Shown here piece after piece: positions 37,594-50,035 of a DNA stretch of 64,000 nucleotides. Positions within the stretch are counted from its first letter, which is position 1; each line of letters opens with the position of its first letter. The position numbers and the translations under genes are program-made. Origin of the DNA: Mactromeris polynyma (lineage: Eukaryota > Mollusca > Bivalvia > Venerida > Mactridae); NCBI GenBank assembly GCA_032209605.1, contig JASFXZ010000001.1, forward strand, positions 21,408,256 through 21,472,255. The letters run 5' to 3'. The notes under the pieces were generated by a model, which had not been told where the DNA came from, searched no databases, and saw only the letters and a list, made by a program, of their open reading frames with translations.

Positions 37594-37935
37594 ATATATC
37601 TCCGACTTAGACCACGTGCCTAGTTACACACGAAAATCCCATGCATTCGCTACGCTCGTTTCTATTGTATATAGACAACTCCATGAGATATCTATCCCAC
37701 TTAGACCACGTGACTAGCTACACACCAAAATCCCGTGCATTCGCTACGCTCGTTTCTATTGTATATAGACAACTCCACGAGATATCTATCCGACTTAGAC
37801 CACGTGACTAGCTGTGACTAGCTACACACCAAAATCCCGTGCATTCGCTACGCTCCGTTTCTATTGTATATAGACAACTCCACGAGATATCTATCCGACT
37901 TAGATCACGTGACTAGATACACACGCAAATCCTGT
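37594..37935. repeat. Tandem repeat, 94-bp unit, about 3.5 copies
   Basis: gacaactcca/g recurs at 37674, 37768 and 37873. The unit contains gaccacgtgactagctacac and cattcgctacgctcgtttct. The last spacing is 105 because tgtgactagc is duplicated and one base is inserted. An inverted partial copy lies at 37381-37422, inside the neighbouring inverted-repeat element. Confidence 0.9.
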
Positions 37936-38154
37936 GCAATTTGCCCTTAATAAATACCATATACAACATAATATAGTATAACCCCATAGATGATTTTATA
38001 GACAGTAAGTAGGTTATGTCTATACGATATAGACGCTCCGAACACGGAGCGCTGGTTAGCTAACTGGGGATAACCGTGGTCTAACGACTTGAGCATACAC
38101 CCCATATATTGGATGTGCAAAAAAGATGTGAACCATTGATGTGCTTTCTATACT

Positions 38155-38260
38155 GCAATATAAGGAAATCGTGGCTGTCTTGTGGTAGAACGCCGACCTC
38201 TGGATCCGAAGTCTCGTGTCCGAATCCCGCCGTGTCTGAGATTGTGTTGCGGTCTTCACA
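38155..38260 (+). mobile_element. SINE-like element with tRNA-type A and B boxes
   Basis: tggctgtcttgtggtagaac is A-box-like and gtgtccgaatcccgcc is B-box-like about 35 bases further on. The head matches 33828. No intact tRNA cloverleaf is evident. Confidence 0.5.
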
Positions 38261-38281
38261 ATGCCTAAGTTAGGCGTTATA

Positions 38282-38655
38282 CAGGGCCAGGGATTATACC
38301 AGATACTTACACTCAGCACTCAAATCTCAAATTACAAAAGTTACTCATATAAGTCTGATAATGAAAAGTTTCGTATGGAAAATGCATGAACATGTCAAAG
38401 TAGTGCTGAACATTCTTTTTGGTCCATTTTCTTTGATATTTTATGGTAATTAAGAGATATGGGAGTAATTATTGGGTTTGAGTGCCACACTCCACACTCA
38501 GACTTAATAGTTACTCCCAGATTTCATATCACACTCAACGTTATCACCCATTTTTCACATACAATATGAGCCACAATCGGTTTCATAAGAGTACATTTTG
38601 TGATTTGAGTGCTCGGTTCAAGTATCCGTTATTACCCCCGGGCCTGGTCAGTAAC
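38282..38655. mobile_element. Inverted-repeat element, about 370 bp, family E
   Basis: The left end (gggccagggattatacc, then atactt, then agcactcaaatc) is inverted relative to the right end (gatttgagtgct, aagtat, ccgggcctgg). The right half is related to 51185-51305, which shows it is dispersed. Confidence 0.65.
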
Positions 38656-40570
38656 ACAGAAAGCAACCCGAGTGGTAGATATTAGTTGTTATAACTTGTT
38701 TCACGATCGATATAAAATAAATCAGATAAACTTTTAAACGAGATCTAATTAAACAAAGTAAAAAATCTAATTAAACTCAGTTCTAGGGTTCATTTGAGTT
38801 AAATCAAGTCAAATCAAAAGCAAAGGTGAAAAGAAAACGTTCATATGACTGTTCGTATATTGAAGCATATTTTACATTATGTCGTTTTCATCCGTCGTCA
38901 ATTTCACTAGTAGTCACCTTGTGTTTTAAGACATTCAACCAGTCACTGAAAGGTCACGAAAATTTTAAATATTTTGAATTTTTATTGCTTGTCATTTGTA
39001 TGAGATTCAAGTATGACTATCAGATATGAATGTGTTCTCAAAAGCTTATGTGTTTACTTAACCGTGAAAAATATCCATCATGTGACATTTATGATGTTTT
39101 CATTCAAAAAATTGTAAACATAGAAACTTTAAAGTTTCATTTAAAGATTTTTTCAATGTATGTAAAATGAAATACTACTCAGCGTCGGGTTTAATATATG
39201 TGAATTTACATAAATGTTAGTGCCACCCTATATTAAAAGCGAAATGTTATTAAAAACATCAAACATACGATGGTTTGGTTACTTTTATGGACTTCATAAA
39301 AATTTGAAATTTAATTCATATATTTATTACCCTGGGGGCAATATTTTATCATAAAGTCCGCGAAATCGATGGCTGTCGGAGATATAACTAACATTTTTTA
39401 CTCATATTCATTCTGAAATTGTAGAGATGATAAACTACGCGAATGTTTTAATATGACAAATCGATTTAAATGCGAATGATATCTTCATTTAAATCAGCAT
39501 TGATACCTATTAGTCATGTGAGGTGTTGTTCTTGACAAATACTGATGTTGCTAAGGCGATACTTACGTGGCTTTGACGAATAGAGTATTTTAGTCTGAAA
39601 ATTAATCTTCTTAAATAGGTGATGATTGTATTTACCTAGTAAAGAAAATCAATACAACACAAATTAAATAACACAAACAGTCGTTTTTTTAACACAAACT
39701 AAGCTGTGACAGAAGGACTCGCCATTGTTAAAGGTGTGTACTCATTTTTTCTGACGAAATTCATTACTGTATACTTAATATTCAGTTAATGCTCATAAAC
39801 ATTTCTATGGTTGTTTTATTAAAACGTTCGCAGTAAAACAACAACAAATGCTTTCATGATGCACTCCATAACGAAATTATACCTTTAAATGAAGATCAGG
39901 TGACATTAATATTACCCAGAATACTTTTGGGCAGAGTCTTAGCCACATGGTGTACTTACGTATTTATTTGGTCTGTAACATTGTTTATATTTAGGCTGCA
40001 TTTTTAATATTCCCATGATCCAATTGTTTTAATACGCCTGTATGGCGATCAATTTCTACAGCAATGTTTTATTAATATACATTTTTCCAACCGATGGTTT
40101 CCCCGGAGACCGAATAGACACGAGTTCATACCATTTATGAGAAAAAAGTTGGCGATTAAATGGTCGAATTGTTGAAATTATTTTTTCAACCTCCAATTCG
40201 AAAAGTAAGGACAATTGGGCACCACGTTTTGGCGAATGGCTCACAAAATAAGAAAAAATATCTGTTTACTGAGACAGAAAATCAACGATTTCCAGACATA
40301 CTTGTTAGAAATCATTAAATAAGTCACGTGGGGCGTGAAATATGCCAGCATGTGCCACCCAGTGTAGACCTGAATCGTTGAAAGCACGAGCCAATGTTTT
40401 ATGCGCAAGCTGTGTTTGATATTCGATACGGGAAGGCATACATTCGTATAAGGCCTTTACCAACACTGTGGTATGAGACAACCGCAGTGTTCTGTGCAAC
40501 AGTTGTCTATTTAAGGTGTGACCACACCGGTGTAAAATATGCAGACTTAGCAGCAATCGTAAAATATCGG
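38656..40570. other. Non-coding stretch, nothing recognised
   Basis: AT-rich, with no supported feature. A frame on the minus strand reaches into it from 40697 but lacks recognisable domains. Confidence 0.35.
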
Positions 40571-40801
40571 CTATTTCCGTACGGTTTGCAACATCTCGGC
40601 TATTTCCGTATAGTTCGGAAGTTCGTGTATGAATATATCTAAAATCTCCGTGCGTAATGCAGTTTGTTCTGTATAAGACATCTGATCCGGGAAACACAAT
40701 TCGGCATTAGCTAAAAGTTTTGTCTGCCTAATATTCCTAATATTTAAAATATATCGGTCAAACTTTCCACAGAGACAGCATACGTTAATTTCAGCGGCCA
40801 T
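40571..40801 (-). CDS. Candidate short gene or first coding exon, unknown protein (76 aa)
   Basis: The minus-strand ATG sits in ccaaaATGGCCGC, which resembles a strong start and a YY1-type site. Just upstream is cggaagtaacgtcgg, with an ETS-like core. The peptide begins MAAEINVCCLCGKFDRYI and later has MSYTEQTALRTEILDIF. The CCLCGK pair could open a zinc-binding domain, but no second pair is visible in frame. The end overlaps a local duplication (cggctatttccgta twice, 32 bases apart). A 130-codon frame overlaps in another frame (40305-40697). It may be a first exon, a decayed gene, or chance. Confidence 0.28.
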   Translation of the reverse strand: MAAEINVCCLCGKFDRYILNIRNIRQTKLLANAELCFPDQMSYTEQTALRTEILDIFIHELPNYTEIAEMLQTVRK

Positions 40802-41468
40802 TTTGGAACTACTTTTCCCCGACGTTACTTCCGAAGTCTATTTTTCGAAAAAAGCCGAGGCGATCCGATTGTCTTAGCAGTAACAACATCAGCAGTATTA
40901 CTGCTCTTGTGGCAAACGGTGCTGGCAGAAATATGACTGATATTTATATCTACTCCTCCCCAGCTATATTCATGTCGGTATTGTACTACTCAGTCATAGC
41001 CATTTTGTTCGATAATGAGAATAATGACAGCAGTTTCTACTAGTTCGTACAATTTTTAAGTACTTATACATTAACACAATCTAGAAATGTTCTTTCATTC
41101 ATACTGCTTGTAGTCTTGCTTCCTTTTCTGTATTTGAAATTTTAGAAATATACAAGGGGACCTGGAGATTGACTTCGTTATATCCAAACTTTGTTATATC
41201 CATAGGCCTACAACGAAATCACTGTTACTTGGTTTTGTTACTTTTAGCACTGGTATAGATAGCCGTGAAACTGCTGTTACAGCTATAATTGCTGCTACTG
41301 TTAACTTTTCACCGATATGTGACCACCCACTTTGTGTCACTAAGAGAATGGTAGAACTTAGCTTTATGCACGAAAGCGCTCTTGCGACGCAAACACTCAC
41401 ACAACTATTTTCTGCACTTCTGCTTCAACATAAATTTAGCGTTGCTATGGGATTTACAACCTCGTCTG

Positions 41469-41641
41469 TAAGTGACGTCATTTCAAGAAAACGCAACATG
41501 TGATGTCACTATTTGCAAGTAGGAAACAATATGTTCTCCATATGGTCACTTCGTTTTCATATTGTCATATGGGGCAAATATTGCTTACTGTCGGTACATG
41601 GTGACGTCACATATGACGTTTTCTGGAAATGACGTCACTTA
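41469..41641. mobile_element. Foldback element with CRE-containing ends, family C, copy 2
   Basis: The left end taagtgacgtcatttc is the reverse complement of the right end gaaatgacgtcactta, with TA at both edges. Inner blocks (agaaaacg, catatgg, gacgtcac or gatgtcac) are also inverted, so the element is nearly one long hairpin. It matches 20868-21053, which extends about 25 bases further on the right. Confidence 0.85.
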
Positions 41642-41667
41642 AAGAAGAGGTTGGAAATCGTACAGCC

Positions 41668-44320
41668 GCGCATATATATATTAAGTCGTTGCTTCTTGAA
41701 AACGTTTCTTATCTGCTTCTTTCACGCATGTATTGTACGTTCACGTGTCTGTCTTTGCTGTTATTTTTGTACATGTATATATATATATACCTCAACGGAA
41801 GCTATTTGGAAAGTTTTCTAACAGTGGTCTGCATACTGTTGACAGGTAAACCAGTGACGGAGACATTCATATTGATACTTGATATTAACACTTTAAATTA
41901 CTTTTTCAACTCATTATTAACTAATTACTTATCTCGTTTTAATTGTATAAGATTGTGTATATATTTTCACCCGCGTATGTATGCATGTACGTAAAAAGAC
42001 ACGTTGTAGACATTTAAATCAGCTTCACAGAGAGACATGTCACTATTTGAATGCTGAATATTTACACGGAGATACATGCTTTCAAATGCAGTGTACATAC
42101 AAACACAATATTGCGAATTTAATGAATAATTTGGTTTAAGTCACTTCATAGCTGGTGGTAATGTTGGGAGAATTTCCTCATTATTCTGGTCGAAACTTTT
42201 CAAATTTTGTTTCTAGACCTGAGCAAAATTTTCACTCTGGTGCCAACCACTCGCGCACTTAAAATAGAAATACCAAATCGAGTTGCAAATTGTCTCTGTA
42301 AGTAATTAGCTGAAGTGAAGTGATATAAGCAAAGCAATATAAACAGAAGTTCATAAATTATTCAAGATAAATTTACAATATTTGTTTGTATGTAAATTGC
42401 ATGTATTTGAAGCTAGTATGCGTTCACCGTATACGATATTAGTACTTGAAGGTTCGGAAAAGCGGGTTAATACGCAAATATGCTGATATTTTAACTATTT
42501 TAAATTTTGTGAACTTATACAGAGTACATATAATTGCTGAAAAATGTTCTTTAAAAATGTATAGATGTTATATATTAATCCATTTTGCACTCATACATAC
42601 TCGTATTTTACAGCTGCTTATTCTGAAATTTTGTTGTTTTTTAACATACAATACATTGTAATATAAATTGTAATTATATTTCAATTAAAGACAACAGTAG
42701 CCACCTTAGAGAAATGTTAACTTGACATAAACATTTATTGCTTTGTTTAAAATGTTATTATTGTTAGGTGCAATTGCTGTGTTAACATCTCTACGTACAT
42801 TAAATGTGATTTTATCATTAAGGAAAATAGATAGGCAAGTTTCTTAGTCTATCTACGTGATTTGTTTATGAGTAAAAAAGTTTCCGAATCAGTTGAAGAA
42901 AGTTCTCAATGATATATAAACTTGTCAAAATGTCAGATTTTAGATTGGGAACATAGTTTTAGAAAGTCTTTTTAAATTCGTCATTGAATGATCCAATATT
43001 ATGCTCTTATAGGTATTAATAAGTAAACTTGTTTATACATAATCTAAATACAAAATGCGATTTAAAAATCTTAAACCGTCAAGTTTTCAATTGTTCAACT
43101 GTTGTTACAACTACTTATGTCAATGTTGCTGTTTTTCAAATTGTTGTTTTAATATTTAGTTATATATTTGTACGCGTATTTAAGCTTTCGCTCCTTCAAT
43201 ACTGAAGCGTTCGGGTAAGTGGATTTGATAAGCAAATCAAACGAATCGATTTGAAATTTTTCGATATAATAATAACAAATTTAACAGGATTTTCAGTCGT
43301 GTTGAAGAAATAATCTAAATCTGTTTAAAATATGGCTTAAAATTGCATAATGTTACTATTTCATTGTGGATCATAGATTTGAAATTAATTAAAAGATGTA
43401 CATGGGGTTTATTCACGAATGAATCCTTATTAATTCCTGGCTTGGTATTAATGATTATAACAACAAATCTGTATAAGTATATCAAAATGCAACCACGTGA
43501 CTCGTTTTAAGTAAATGATCGTGTTAATTAAACGTAATTTCGCCCCTTTGATGGTTTGAACGTCTCTTTTCTTAAGTTAACAAGTTTATTCTAACTATAT
43601 ATTTTAATCTTTATTTCGTCTCATCTATATACATGTACAAACATTTTACAATAACATAAAAACAGAGCCAACAATTAGTATATAGCCACTCTTAATAAGA
43701 GTGATAGGAGACTAGACGTAACAATAAAACATCAAACTATCACATCACTATAGACCCCCTAAAACTAGGTCTATACTCGAATTTCAGCTAAGCTACGCCC
43801 CTGGCTGTTTTATGTATAATGTATATTTACTGACTGCGATACCATTTAGTATCTCGTACTGTTCACGTTTAAACTATTTTAACAATCATGAATTTAAATG
43901 TTTTTGTCTTCTTAGAAAAGGTAGAAATACTATTTTGATTTATGTCGTAGATTTGTCTTCATGTTAGTCTTGCCAGATTTTATTGAGGCATCCTTTAACC
44001 ATCCTAATGTCATACATCGTATTGCATATTTTTGTAAAATATTTCAGTGAATGTTTGTGTCCGTTTTCCACTGTCCAGTTGGCGGTGATTTTACTGTATG
44101 CAATAAAACATTAATCGTACATAGTTCTTGTTTGTTTGTTATGAGAAAATTACACTGCCTAATTAGCCCCAGTATGAATAAAGTATGGTGGGGTGTATAT
44201 GCCATAGCTTGGTCACAGGGTGCGCATGACGGTAAGTGAATGATTCTGCATCGATCATTTGGATACAAAATACATCACGAACAAGATTATTTTAATCATT
44301 GGTCTGATGTTATAGATGAG
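41668..44320. other. Non-coding stretch, nothing recognised
   Basis: A frame at 41629-41994 begins in the foldback element and has a hydrophobic stretch (SLLLFLYMYIYIYL) made partly by a TA run at 41776-41788. I do not support it as a gene. The rest is featureless. Confidence 0.35.
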
Positions 44321-44331
44321 CATAGATACCA

Positions 44332-44425
44332 GTCTAAAAACTCAAGCCTCTGATTGGCTGGTTCTGATCACACTCTTAAAATTGACCAATTACAATGCTT
44401 CATTCCAAGAAATTGTTAAAACTGG
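44332..44425. mobile_element. Dispersed repeat, family D, copy 2
   Basis: Shares accagtctaaa, ctgattggctggttct and ttgaccaat with the copy at 32678-32780, in the same order and spacing. Confidence 0.6.
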
Positions 44426-44799
44426 ACCAAGCTTGCAAGTAGAGCTCCTTTTATATATTTAAGCATATTGAGTGAATTTTAAATACTTGAACGCAATGTT
44501 ACATATGTTTACTAGACCGTCAGTGTTAGTTGTAAATGAGTTTAGTTGGATTCATATCGGGAATTTCAATGAGATGCAGATATGAATATCCTATGTATTA
44601 GGATATGACATGTCATATGAATTATCTTGCATATACTGATTCCTATGGGATAGTGTATGTCATCCACTGATTATGGAAACAGAATACAAACGTTGCCTAT
44701 AGACAAGCTAGGACATTTAAGTGCAATGGAAATTACTAGTGATGAGAATGAATTTAACGTAGAAGATATTGTCGAAAGTTGCCAAAATGATTTAATAGC

Positions 44800-47335
44800 A
44801 AAATAATGATACAATGGCAACATATTGATTCAATGGCAACATAACGATAAAATGGCAACAAAAAGATAAAATGGGAACAGTATGAAAAAATGGCAACGCA
44901 ATAATAAAACGGCATCACAATGATACAATGACATCACACTGATGAAATGGCAACACAATGAGCTAATGGCATCACAATGATATAATGACAGCACAGTGAT
45001 TAAATGGCAACACAATGAGCTAATGGCATCACAATGATATAATGACATCACAATTATAAAATGGCAACACATTGATACAATGGCAACACAATGAGCTAAT
45101 GGCATCACAATGATATAATGACAGCACAGTGATAAAATGGCAACACAATGAGCTAATGGCATCACAATGATATAATGACAGCACAGTGATAAAATGGCAA
45201 CACAATGAGCTAATGGCATCAAAATGATATAATGACATCACAATTATAAAATGGCAACACATTGATACAATGGCAACAAAAAGATAAAATGGCAACGCAA
45301 TGATATAATGGTAACACAATGATAAAATGGTAACAGTATGAACAAATGGCAACGCAATGATATAATGGTAGCACAATAATACAATGGTAACAGTATGAAC
45401 AAATGGCAACGCAATAATAAAACGGCATCACACTGATGAATGGCATTATAATGACAACTTTGGTACACAATTATAAAACGGCATCACCATGATATAATGA
45501 CATCACAATGATAAAATGGCAACATATTGATACAATGGCAACAAAAAGATAAAATGGCAACACAATGAACTAATGGCATCACAATGATATAATGACATCA
45601 CAATGATAAAATGGCAACATATTGATACAATGGTAACAAAAAGATAAAATGGCAACACAATGAACTAATGGCATCACAATGATATAATGACATCACAATG
45701 ATAAAATGGCAACATATTGATACAATGGCAACAAAAAGATAAAATGGCAACGCAATGATAAAATGGTAACAGCATGAAAAAATGGCAACGCAATAATAAA
45801 ACGGCATCACAATGACACCATGACATCACACTGATGAAATGACATCACAATTATGGCAGCACATTGATACAATGGCAACAGAAAGATAAAATGGTAACAC
45901 AACGATAAATAAGTAACACAATGATACCATGGCAACACAATGATACAATGGCAACACAATGGTAACACAATGATACAATAGCAACACAATGATAAAATGG
46001 TAACACAATGTAACAACGGTAACACAATGATACAATGGTAACACATTGATACAATGGCAACGCATTGATACAATGGCAACACATTGATACAATGGCAACG
46101 CATTGATACAATGGCAACACATTGATACAATGGCAACGCATTGATACAATGGCAACACAATGATCTAATGGCAACACAATGATAAAATGGTAACACAATG
46201 ATACAATTGCAACACAATGATGAAATGGCATCACGATGATAAAATGGTACCACCGTGATATAATGGCAACACAATGATAACATGGTACCACAATGATGTA
46301 ATGGAAACACAATGATAAAATGGTAGCACAATGATATAATGACAACACAATGATATAATGGCATCACAATGATAAAATGGTAGCACAATGATATAATGGC
46401 AACACAATGATATAATGGCAACGCAATGATAAAATGGTACCACAATGATATAATGGCATCACAATGATAAAATGGTAGCACAAGGATAAAACGGATACCA
46501 CAATGATATAATGACAACACGATGATAAAATGGTAGCACAATGATATAATGACAACACAATGATATAATGGCAACGCAATGATAAAATGGTACCACAATG
46601 ATATAATGGCATCACGATGATAAAATGGCAACACAAGGATAAAATGGTACCACAATGATATAATGACAACACAATGATATAATGGCAACACAATGATATA
46701 ATGGCAACACAATGATATAATGGCAACACAATGATATAATGACAACACAATGATAAAATGGCAACACAATGATAAAATGGTACCACAATGATATAATGGC
46801 AACACAATGATATAATGACAAAACAATGATAAAATGGCAACACAAGGATAAAATGGTACCACAATGATATAATGACAACACAATGATATAATGGCAACAC
46901 AATGATATAATGGCAACACAATGATATAATGACATCACAATGATAAAATGACAACACAAGGATAAAATGGTAGCACAATGATATAATGGCAACACAAGGA
47001 TAAAATGGCATCACGATGATATAATGACAACACAATGATATAATGGTAGCACAATGATAAAATGGTAGCACAATGATATAATGACAACACAATGATATAA
47101 TGGTAGCACAATGATATAATGACAACACAATGATATAATGGTAGCACAATGATAAAATGGCAACACAAGGATAAAATGGCAACACAATGATATAATGGCA
47201 ACACAATGATATAATGGCAACACAATGATATAATGGCAACACACTGATAAAATGGCAACACAATCATAAAATGGCAACATAATGATAAAACAATTAGAAA
47301 GTGGCAACACGATGATAAATGGGAAACAATCATGA
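44800..47335. repeat. Minisatellite, 19-bp unit, about 130 copies, with higher-order structure
   Basis: The unit is cacaatgatataatggcaa with variants (gataaaatggt, gatacaatggc, gagctaatggc). The period is exactly 19 in clean parts such as 46660-46740. Unit variants are arranged in larger blocks: 57 bp (three units) around 44950-45235, 95 bp (five units) with aacatattga at 45521, 45616 and 45711, and 38 bp (two units) around 46035-46150. The minus-strand unit has no stop in any frame. Because 19 is not a multiple of 3, all three frames stay open, which explains the overlapping Cys/His/Ile/Leu-rich frames up to 370 codons. Confidence 0.97.
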
Positions 47336-47855
47336 ACTAGTAAATCATGAGTCGAACTGAGCTCCCAGTACGAGTATGTCTTGTAATTGTAGGGTCTCGA
47401 GATGTTATCGACGTTTCTTTACCCAAAACATACTACTATTTTGAACAACATCCTTCGCTGGAGTTGGTCAGTCAGTCGATAATATGGCCAGAATTCTCGA
47501 ATACCTTTGAGAACCATTTGAAGCCCCACACAATATTTGTTCTAACTTAATATTATTTTTTCTCTCTGTGTGTCATAGTGTTTCTGTGTCTTTTTCAGCT
47601 GCCTAAATTAATTCTCACAGGGGGTCCAGATGTGTCAATTGTTTATCAAAACCTGCTCTTGAACAATGATAAATCGAGGTCTCTACGACCAGTCTGTTTC
47701 TGAAAAGGAACACAACTTGGTACACGACTGGTCCTGTGTGGAATAAGCTTCGTTGTTCCATCATACCTGCATTGAATTATATCCTCATACATGATAATGC
47801 AGATTGAGTTGAATCATATATTTTTACCATAACCTATTCCTGAATTGCTTGGGAG
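47336..47855. other. Non-coding stretch, nothing recognised
   Basis: A 67-codon frame at 47347-47550 starts with ATG next to the minisatellite, but no domain is recognised. Confidence 0.3.
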
Positions 47856-48015
47856 GCATAGATGTCGAGCGGTAGAGCCCACGACCACATATCAGAACAT
47901 CGTGGGCTCGAACCCTATCTTTGGCGAGGTTGAACCTCAGACTCCCTTAAATAGGTCCAAGTAATGGTCAGTTACACATGAAGGAGTCACCAAGAGTGAT
48001 TTAAATACGTCGAAA
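47856..48015 (+). mobile_element. SINE-like element (tRNA-derived head)
   Basis: A-box-like tagatgtcgagcggtagagc is followed at about 40 bases by a clear B box, gggctcgaaccct. A tail with ttaaataggtccaag is shared with the element at 51310. It is a SINE, not a working tRNA gene, since no acceptor stem pairing was visible. Confidence 0.6.
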
Positions 48016-49698
48016 GCACATGTTTCACATTAGATTTAAAATAAGTTTCAACAAATTGTTTAAACAATGTTTCAAGCCAAACTCTTCGGAGTGAACCACC
48101 GCAGAGATGGATAGGTCTGGTTTAATACCGGTAATAGTCTAGTTTGTTATCGGAAATAGCATGAAAATAAAATAAAAGTAAAACAGATTTTTATTTTTAG
48201 GTACGGCTACTTTAAGTCTAGACTAATAAAATGTTCTAACATATTTCTTTATGGCTATTACCGTATAGAATCTACTCCGACGTCATACAACTGGATATTA
48301 TCAGTATACAGAATACAATGTCGGTAAAAATGTGATGTTATGCTATGCTTATATGTTCATCTATGGTACCGTGCTCAGACAGTTTTGGGCGGGGAGGTAG
48401 GTCTAATAAATTATTCAGATTGTGTATACTTTAGGCTCGAACACAAATTCTGCACGAGAGAGCCAAAAGGCAACTTGAGCCGGGGCTTCGTTTCGGTGCG
48501 TCAATCGAGTGACACATACAAACAATCATTCTGGATGGCTTAATTGATATAGAGTTTGGCCGCTGTTAATTCGAAATTACAAAGCGAGACGTTTACTTAA
48601 CAACATTAGATAATAAAATTCATCATTTGAGTACAAAGGTATTCGTAGCGCACCCAACGCTTTGGCTGCTGCTTGCCATCGAGTCGTCTCACTGTAGTAA
48701 ATAAACAAACAAGCGCAGCTGGAAACAGGAACGCTTCGTGAAGACATCACCAAATACAACACACTTGGTATTGTTCAGCTCTTCTGTCTTGAAGGACAAA
48801 TCCCTGAGACAGAAATTAGGAATCTTCCAGAGTACGCCATAGAGAGGTGGCTTGTTTGTCCTGTGTAACCTTTTTTGTCGTTTTCAATCGCATTCTGCAT
48901 TTTATAGTGAAGCCGAGAGTGAGGCAAGCGTCAAAAATTGTCTCGCGCCATTTAAAATTCAATTTATTCGCTAATTTGTTTTTCTGAAACTTTATTTAAT
49001 TGTTTAAGTAAGCAATTTCCATTGAAAATCTACGTTTCGATTAAACCCGTCTAGATTATTTTAGTAGCAGCAAATCGTTGAAGACAGGAAAGCTGAGAGG
49101 GTTGATAATTATGTGATTAGTCGGTGCTTTAGACTTGCGCACATACAATGACACGCTCCTGCATCGACGCACCCCACTGGTGCCATTAAAATTACATAAA
49201 CACGACCACTTTCATTTGCCATAGCAATTATTCTGCAATTTGTGGGCATTAGAAGCCTTCACTTTACTTCGTCTGTCGTGGCGGGAGACACGAAAAAAGC
49301 AATTGGCAATGGTTAAATTTAAACGCGAGACATTGTGTTTAAGTTAAATTACATGTCGCCTTTAATAATAGGGAATGCAATACGAGGAAATAAGCGGTAG
49401 TGTAATGAAACTGGTACTTGCTTCAGTCGTAATAGAAGTAAATTATACTTTGAAAATGACTTAGGAGAAGTTGAAATGTCTACTTGATGGTGAACGATGA
49501 ATTAAAATATGACATTTTGTCTCTGGAAGCAACGCCATGCTGACAACTTTTGACTTCAAGATGACATAGCAGTGCGACGTACACACGTGAGTATTCAAAG
49601 TGTGACATGAAGAACCGTTAAAAGCCGTCACTGTTTATTTTCCTAAAACATTTAACTGTTATTACATAACTAGTTGCAAAGCGCCAAGGTTAAATAGA
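48016..49698. other. Non-coding stretch with possible regulatory segment
   Basis: No gene is supported. The segment at about 48890-49360 is richer in CpG and mixed sequence than its surroundings (see findings). Confidence 0.35.
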
Positions 49699-49874
49699 CA
49701 GTCGGACCTCGTTCATTCGAACTCATCGGGTCCGGAATTTTAGTTCGAATAATATATGGTATCAAATAGCCCATTTGAATTCGACGTACATTAGAAGATA
49801 CATCGGGTCCTGATATTTATGATGATACCAAGTATTAGGATAAGGGGTTGTCGAATAAACGATGTCCGACTGTA
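49699..49874. mobile_element. Miniature inverted-repeat element, family B, copy 2
   Basis: Left end cagtcggacctcgttcattc; right end gatgtccgactgta. The interior agrees with the family. The left flank reads ga rather than the expected ta, a likely later change. Confidence 0.85.
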
Positions 49875-49911
49875 ATACAAAATCATGATAGTACGCATCT
49901 TATTGGAATTG

Positions 49912-50035
49912 ACGAGCCCCCAGCTTGTTAAATAATGGTCACCGTTTGCCTACCCAGCTGATCGTGTCTGGCATTTAAGAAGAGAAATCAGACTCATCCT
50001 ATCGACCAGAAATTGAGTAGGTAAGCTTCATTTTC
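49912..50035. mobile_element. SINE tail fragment
   Basis: gagcc.ccagcttgttaaat, tcaccgtttgcctacc and catttaagaagaga match the 3' part of the element at 50690-50865. The tRNA-like head is not present. Confidence 0.65.

Noticed and set aside
40305..40697. 130-codon minus-strand frame overlapping the candidate first exon
   Set aside because: Overlaps the better-started frame in a different register. It was kept only as an alternative in the 40571-40801 entry.
41629..41994. 121-codon frame with a hydrophobic stretch
   Set aside because: It starts within a foldback element, and part of the hydrophobic run comes from a TA microsatellite.
45807..46919. 370-codon minus-strand frame and its overlapping neighbours (44830-47333)
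   Set aside because: Forced open by a 19-bp repeat whose minus strand lacks stops in every frame; the same region gives equally long frames in all three registers.
44800..47335. CRISPR array
   Set aside because: The repeats are contiguous 19-bp units without unique spacers, in a eukaryotic sequence.
47856..47935. Functional tRNA genes at the A/B-box sites (also 33828, 38155, 50690)
   Set aside because: Box motifs are present but no full cloverleaf with acceptor stem was visible, and tails are shared between copies, as in SINEs.
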